Positions 59,551 to 64,000 of a stretch of DNA of 64,000 nt are shown here, in pieces. Where the stretch lies: the NCBI RefSeq assembly GCF_040807025.1, contig NC_090947.1, forward strand, positions 1,178,001 through 1,242,000, written 5' to 3'. The notes under the pieces were generated by a model. That model worked only from the letters and a program-made list of their open reading frames with translations. It was not told where the DNA came from and did not search any database. The number at the start of each line of letters is the position of its first letter. Positions within the stretch are counted from its first letter, which is position 1. The translations under genes and the position numbers were made by a program. Source of the DNA: Struthio camelus (lineage: Eukaryota; Chordata; Aves; Struthioniformes; Struthionidae).

Positions 59551-62500
59551 CTGCAAGGAGAAAGGGTTGTTATGCTGTTTCTTTCTCTGTGTCTTTCCAT
59601 GTGAAAGGCCACTGAAATCACTAGTTGTCTCACAGGCTTCCTGTTTTGGCATACTTATGAAATCTTCAGTCTTTGGCTATTTCCTGCCCCAGTTTCTCCT
59701 GCCCCAGTGCTATCCTACACTTGTCGTTTTATTCTTCCATTCTTTCTTTTATTGGTTTATGCAGGGCTGTACTCCCAGGTACTTATTTAGCTTAGGTAAT
59801 CTAATGACAATTGTTACTCATCACATGGGTCATTTTTTTGGAGTTACGCTGCCCTTTCTTGTCTGGGGTAGAAATCCATCTCCTGAGCTGACTTGTTTCT
59901 GTGACGAGTGTAATGACTGTATTTGCTTTACTTCTGCCTTTGGAGTGTATCTGACTAAATTCCTCCTTGTACTAACTTTTCAACCCACTTTCTCAAATAT
60001 CCTGTTAGGATGTTGATTTTCTTGCTTTTCCTTTCCTAGGGCATTCTTGATTCAATGCTCTCACGGCCACATAGTGATGGATTTCTCGTTACCTAACTCA
60101 TCAAAAGCCTGTGAGTCAGTCAGGACTAAATCTGGCGCAGCCTCCTTTGTGGGTTGAGGTACCAGAAAGGCAACTGTCAAGGCTTGTCTTAGCCCAGTCC
60201 CCCAAGTGCTTTGGGCTGATGTGTGTGCACGTGCTCACCCTGCTATGCGTGTCTCAGTCTGACCAGGTTTACTCACTCTTTTCCGGCTCAGGTCTGCATG
60301 TTGTATATCCAGGCCAGAAGCAGAGCACAGGAGCCTTCCTGTTACTTATACCCTGTTGCCAAAGGTCTCCAAGCTCTACGTTCTTACAGATATAAATGTC
60401 CCCTGCCCCCACCACAGCATCCACGACCCCTCCCTGTGTATTATGGCATGAGGAGTAAATACTCACTTGGACAGGTGTAGTCTGGACATTTCTTCTCTGT
60501 TAAAAAGATCAAAAAAGAGTATGTCACTGGCCCACCCAGGAAAAATCACTTCTTAGCCTACACCACAGCTTTCTGTGGAGCCAGGAGTGGGGGCAAGTGC
60601 TGGGGACTCATCTAGCTTACAGCCCTATTCTGCCAGCTGCTGTGAAAATGTTATAAACGTGCACCAGAGAGCACAGATGTCCATGCCTGAAATATGGATG
60701 GAGCTGCCCTGCACCAAGTGAGGATCTGGACATGACTGTGAAGTGTTCTGAGATGCAATGCTGAGATACAAATTCCTGTTTCACTAAAGCTTGAATGCAG
60801 TTCTCTTCCCTCAGTGCCTTAGTGCAGCTTAAGAGAATGACCAGCAGATGACAGAGAGGGCAGCCTGAACCCCTCACCCTTTTGTTGCAACGGTCCTTGC
60901 TATGTTCCTTATTGCCTTCATCCAGATCCCTGAGGCTTCTGCAATTTTCCAGGGATGGTGAGCCAGACTAGCCTGCAGCCAGGGCATGCCATAGCCCCCA
61001 GTTGCCCTAGCACAGGGCTTTCACCCACCTTGGCAGACATATGAGGTGATATTCTGCAAAAAGGTGTCATCCAGGAGCTCGGCATAGTTGTCCCTCTGAA
61101 TGGACAGTCCTGGTCTGGTGGGTCTGCTTAAACAAGCAATGTCATTCAGGTGATCTGGATTTGGGGGATTCCGGAAAATGTCACCTATCCCAAGGGAAAC
61201 CACCTGCAGGAAAGTTAAAAACCCCATTAGTGGTGTCTAACACATTCATAATTATGACTGTTCATTGCTCAAACTGCTTGGAAGCACCAGGTCCTTTCAA
61301 ATAGGCTGACAGGCCAGGTGAGAGGAGCAAACAGTCTTCCAGATATGGTCTCTCACTCCATGAGAACATTTCTAGTGACCTGGGTCCTCCCTGCCCCGGC
61401 CTTGGGGTGCAAAGGTATGGAGAGCCCCAGAGAACTTGTACTACTCTAACACATGGTTGCTATGTGGCAATTTCCGGCCCACACTGCCAGCCTGCCTAGG
61501 GCTCCCACGCTCTTACCGGGGTGACATCACACAGGGAGGAGAGCGGGGTAGGGTCCCGCAGAGTATCAGAGCGTCCATCCGTGATGACAATGGCAACGCG
61601 CTTGTCAGAGGTGAATCTCTGCACCAGGTTCTCCTTGGTGAACTGCAGGGCCTCTCCAGTGTATGTGCCGCCAGCTATCCATTTCAGGTTCTTGACTGCC
61701 CTGCAAGTACAGACATCAGTAAGTCTGGAAATCCTGCCCGACAGATATCTCTGAAATGTCTGGGAACACATATCCCAGACACATTTGCAAGGCAAGCTAG
61801 CATCGCACCTGCTCAGGGCTTTGGGAAAGCAATTGGCAAGATCCATGGCCTCGGATCACCTACAAAGCCATCAACTAAATATGTGGCTGCTCCTGCATGT
61901 GACTGGTGGCCAGAGATGCTCCAGGGGAGCTGGAACCCACCCTCTGGCAAGGCAGCCCTTTCCTAGACTGAAGGGCAGTAATGCAAAAGCCGGAGGCAGA
62001 CATCAACGCTGAGCTCTGCCCCATGCCAGAGTTCCAGTAAACCAAAGAGATGAGGTCCTGGTGCAATTTCTGTGTCTCTGAAGCGGAGTTGAGACCAGAT
62101 AAAGCTGTAGGGGACATGTCTGTAGTGCTTGAGTGACAAGCCCCTACTGCCCTTTAGGGACAACCCACAGTAGGAAAACAGGATAGGACTCCCTAGTACT
62201 TAAAGAACATTTAGCGTCCTTACAACCTGCAGGAGTCACTGGCTCAGAGGTGGAGGCTGAGATGTGAGTAGGAAGGCCCTTGGCTTGGTATCTGAATGGT
62301 GTGTGGACTTACTGTTTGAGTGCCCCAATGTTGTCTATGTTGGCATCCCCCATGGCCACCAGCTCCTGCGTGTTGTCATGGCTGTATTGCACGACTCCCA
62401 CGCGGGACTCCCCAGGTTCAAACTGTTGAAAAAACAGAAGCCAATTAGAGCCAGATATCAGCTGGGCCCCAGAGAGCTCAGCAAACCTGCCAAAGGCTTT

Positions 62501-63686
62501 TTTTGCTCCTTCTGCGCTGAAGGCCTTCACTGACAAGCTCTGATGCCTCTCCTCAAGAGCATTATTTATTCTGAGCGGAGGAGCGGCAACTAGAGCAAAT
62601 GCAAAAGGGGATGGGCATGGTGAGCCAGGGATGTTGGAACAAGACCTAAACCCAGGTTTCCCAGCTCAGTGGTCTCAACACAAGCCATTGACTGCAGTGG
62701 GTGGCTGGGAACAGACCTTTTCTCAAAACTTCTGCATTTCTTCTGAAACAGTAGTTTTGCTGCCCAGCTGTAGTCTCTCAGGCTTTCTACCAGCTTTCTG
62801 CCTGCGAAGGAGACCCATGTATGCCCACAGAGGTTCCTGAAGACCGGTCTTCTGAGCTTTACATCCCTTGTATGCTACAGATGTGTCTGACTATACCTTA
62901 AGAAAAATTGCATCCCAAATCTGCGTTCCAAAGCATGGGGGTAATTGGAATTTCCCATGCTTAGTAGGTTACTGGGGAATAGTAAGGAGAGTAAATGTCT
63001 TTATTCCTCTTCAGACTGAAAGACTCACTATCGAGAGAATACCACTGTTTGGGGGGGGGTGGGGGGTGGAGGGATTCTTTGTTAATAATGTGCTTAACTA
63101 ACTACATACATCCAAACTTGGGGGCAGGCACAGGGTGCCTAAGGAGCTGACAATCAGGGAACGCTAGGAAGTTGGAACACATCTCATGTATGGTCTACTC
63201 CAGCCTCCCAAGACACACATCAGAAAAAGTAAGAGATCAAGAGACTGACTGATTGATTAGGAGAACGTAGTTCCCTATGAGCTGTCTGTTCTGGGACATG
63301 GAGGAAGAGGTCGCAGCCATAGCAGATAGAGACCCTTTGCCCAGAGAGAATGAAATGCCTATATTTTGGGACAGCAGACTCTGCCATCTCTTCTCTGCTG
63401 CTCTATGAGGCTGGAAGGAATCAAGACCATCCTGCTTACACACTTGCAGCTGAGCCTTGTGGAGTTCACTTGTGTGTGGAGGCATCTCCCTGTCTCTTTG
63501 CTTGCAGTGAGAAATAAGTGTGGGTGCACGAGCGTATTCTGGCACATCTCACCTTCACACGCTCATCCTTGCTTAGCCGATCAATGACCTTAATGATGAA
63601 ATCCTTGGCGATCTGGAAGTTCTGCAGGCCGATACTCTCCGAACTGTCCAACACGAAGAGGAGATCGACAGGTCCACATGTACACT
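58940..63686 (-). CDS. COL6A1: COL6A1, collagen VI alpha-1 chain (last six coding exons)
   Basis: C-terminal 413 residues and stop of the alpha-1(VI) chain, a subunit of collagen VI in the pericellular matrix. Exons in order of transcription: 63686-63553, 62422-62313, 61700-61517, 61203-61029, 60496-60467, 59550-58940, all GT-AG and in frame. They encode the C1 VWA domain (MIDAS DSSES, Thr loop [10 protein letters not shown], Asp loop VITDGRSD), a short Cys-containing linker (KKCPDYTCP) and the C2 VWA domain ([23 protein letters not shown]), ending SRKIAVD then TGA at 58942-58940. The absence of a third C-terminal domain and the ending close to mammalian SRKVALG identify alpha-1 rather than alpha-3. 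The upstream exon, expected to encode a Cys-rich hinge, is not in 63687-64000. Intron lengths are 1130, 612, 313, 532 and 916 bp. The gene sits upstream of COL6A2 in the same orientation, the usual vertebrate arrangement. Confidence 0.97.
60467..60496 (-). CDS. COL6A1: COL6A1 30-nt C1-C2 linker exon
   Basis: Encodes KKCPDYTCP between two split codons (phase 1 in and out). KKCPDYTCP is the same linker as in mammalian alpha-1(VI). Acceptor TTAACAG, donor GTGAGT. Confidence 0.93.
61029..61203 (-). CDS. COL6A1: COL6A1 C1 VWA domain, last exon
   Basis: 175 nt from [19 protein letters not shown] to [14 protein letters not shown]. It contains an NIT sequon and the Cys that closes the domain, and leaves in phase 1. 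Donor GTGGGT. Confidence 0.94.
61517..61700 (-). CDS. COL6A1: COL6A1 C1 VWA domain exon (Thr and Asp loops)
   Basis: 184 nt encoding [18 protein letters not shown] through [14 protein letters not shown] to LCDVTP. It carries the second and third MIDAS loops of C1. Acceptor CTTGCAG, donor GTAAGA, leaving in phase 0. Confidence 0.95.
62313..62422 (-). CDS. COL6A1: COL6A1 C1 VWA domain exon
   Basis: 110 nt from [17 protein letters not shown] to IDNIGALK. It leaves in phase 2, the split Gln codon being completed in the next exon. Acceptor TTTCAACAG, donor GTAAGT. Confidence 0.94.
63051..63073 (+). repeat. G-rich tract in COL6A1 intron, quadruplex candidate
   Basis: A run of nine G, then six G, then GG and GGG separated by one or two bases, in the first visible COL6A1 intron. 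The transcribed (minus-sense) RNA would be C-rich, so any quadruplex would form in DNA only. Confidence 0.65.
63553..63686 (-). CDS. COL6A1: COL6A1 C1 VWA domain, first visible exon
   Basis: 134 nt entering in phase 1 and leaving in phase 0. It encodes [19 protein letters not shown] and continues to LSKDERVK. It holds the complete DxSxS motif of the C1 MIDAS and the last two cysteines of the hinge. Confidence 0.95.
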
Positions 63687-64000
63687 CTGCAGCAAAGCAC
63701 AGGAGCAGAGGTTTACGTTTTTTGTCTGAGCAGCTCCCCCAGAGCAGCATGTTTTGCTGAGAAGCATACCCAGGAAGCAGGAGTGATATGTGCTGTCAGT
63801 ACAGAACAGGTGCCTGTGCTCTATCCACCCACAAAGCATGATATAAAATGAAACTGCAAAATAGCTGCATAGGAGTACTGAGAATCAGTTTGCTATTTTT
63901 TCCATTTAAATCTTTCTCAGTGCCCCTTTTAAGACATGTAACATTTCAAAGATGGCAGTACCCATAAAAAAACCTAGTAATCTATTCCAAAACACATTTC

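Noticed and set aside
58940..63686. Possibility that these VWA exons belong to COL6A3 or a related chain
   Set aside because: Only C1 and C2 domains occur before a stop ending SRKIAVD, the linker is KKCPDYTCP, and COL6A2 follows in tandem. This fits alpha-1 and not the long alpha-3 family.
63687..64000. A further COL6A1 exon (Cys-rich hinge) at the right edge
   Set aside because: No minus-strand stretch with suitable acceptor, donor and Cys-rich coding sequence was found; the exon must lie beyond the window.
1..64000. CRISPR arrays, tRNA or rRNA genes, phage or operon structures
   Set aside because: No regularly spaced repeats, no cloverleaf-like tRNA with A and B boxes and no rRNA similarity were noticed; the window is a vertebrate collagen locus.

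Overview
This is a vertebrate nuclear window, most likely from a bird. The evidence is many short phase-matched exons with GT-AG introns of about 0.1-1.3 kb, fibril-associated collagen genes, and CR1 retrotransposons as the only recognisable interspersed repeat. CR1 is also common in turtles and crocodilians, so a non-avian sauropsid cannot be excluded. Nothing prokaryotic, plasmid-like or phage-like is present.

Both genes lie on the minus strand, head to tail, in the order transcription meets them. At 63.7-58.9 kb are the last six coding exons of COL6A1 (collagen VI alpha-1: the C1 and C2 von Willebrand factor A domains, a TGA stop, and a probable 3' UTR of about 1.5 kb). A 40-kb intergenic interval follows. 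At 17.3-0 kb are the first 25 coding exons of COL6A2 (collagen VI alpha-2: signal peptide, N1 VWA domain, the complete 335-residue triple helix on 19 exons, and most of the C1 VWA domain); the gene continues past position 1. Every exon junction listed was read from the sequence, and all phases join without a frameshift. I therefore regard both genes as intact and functional. Their products assemble with an alpha-3-type chain into collagen VI monomers, disulphide-bonded dimers and tetramers, and then beaded microfibrils of the pericellular matrix.

The intergenic interval holds no protein-coding gene that I can support. It contains one near-full-length CR1 LINE (about 43.98-48.55 kb, minus strand), whose ORF2 is interrupted by only one in-frame TGA and one homopolymer length change, while its ORF1 is clearly more damaged. 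It also has an old 5'-type CR1 remnant (25.9-27.6 kb, minus), a CR1 3' tail (18.17-18.41 kb, plus), a possible short CR1 tail at 43.79 kb, and several simple-sequence tracts. Candidate control DNA includes a palindromic cAMP-response-element motif and a 25-bp tandem duplication just upstream of the COL6A2 start exon, a CpG-dense patch with a good splice donor at 19.6 kb that could be the non-coding first exon of COL6A2, and a CCAAT-TATA arrangement beside the 3' end of the large CR1. I found no convincing new biological system. The most useful points for follow-up are the young CR1 copy and the unlocated COL6A2 promoter.
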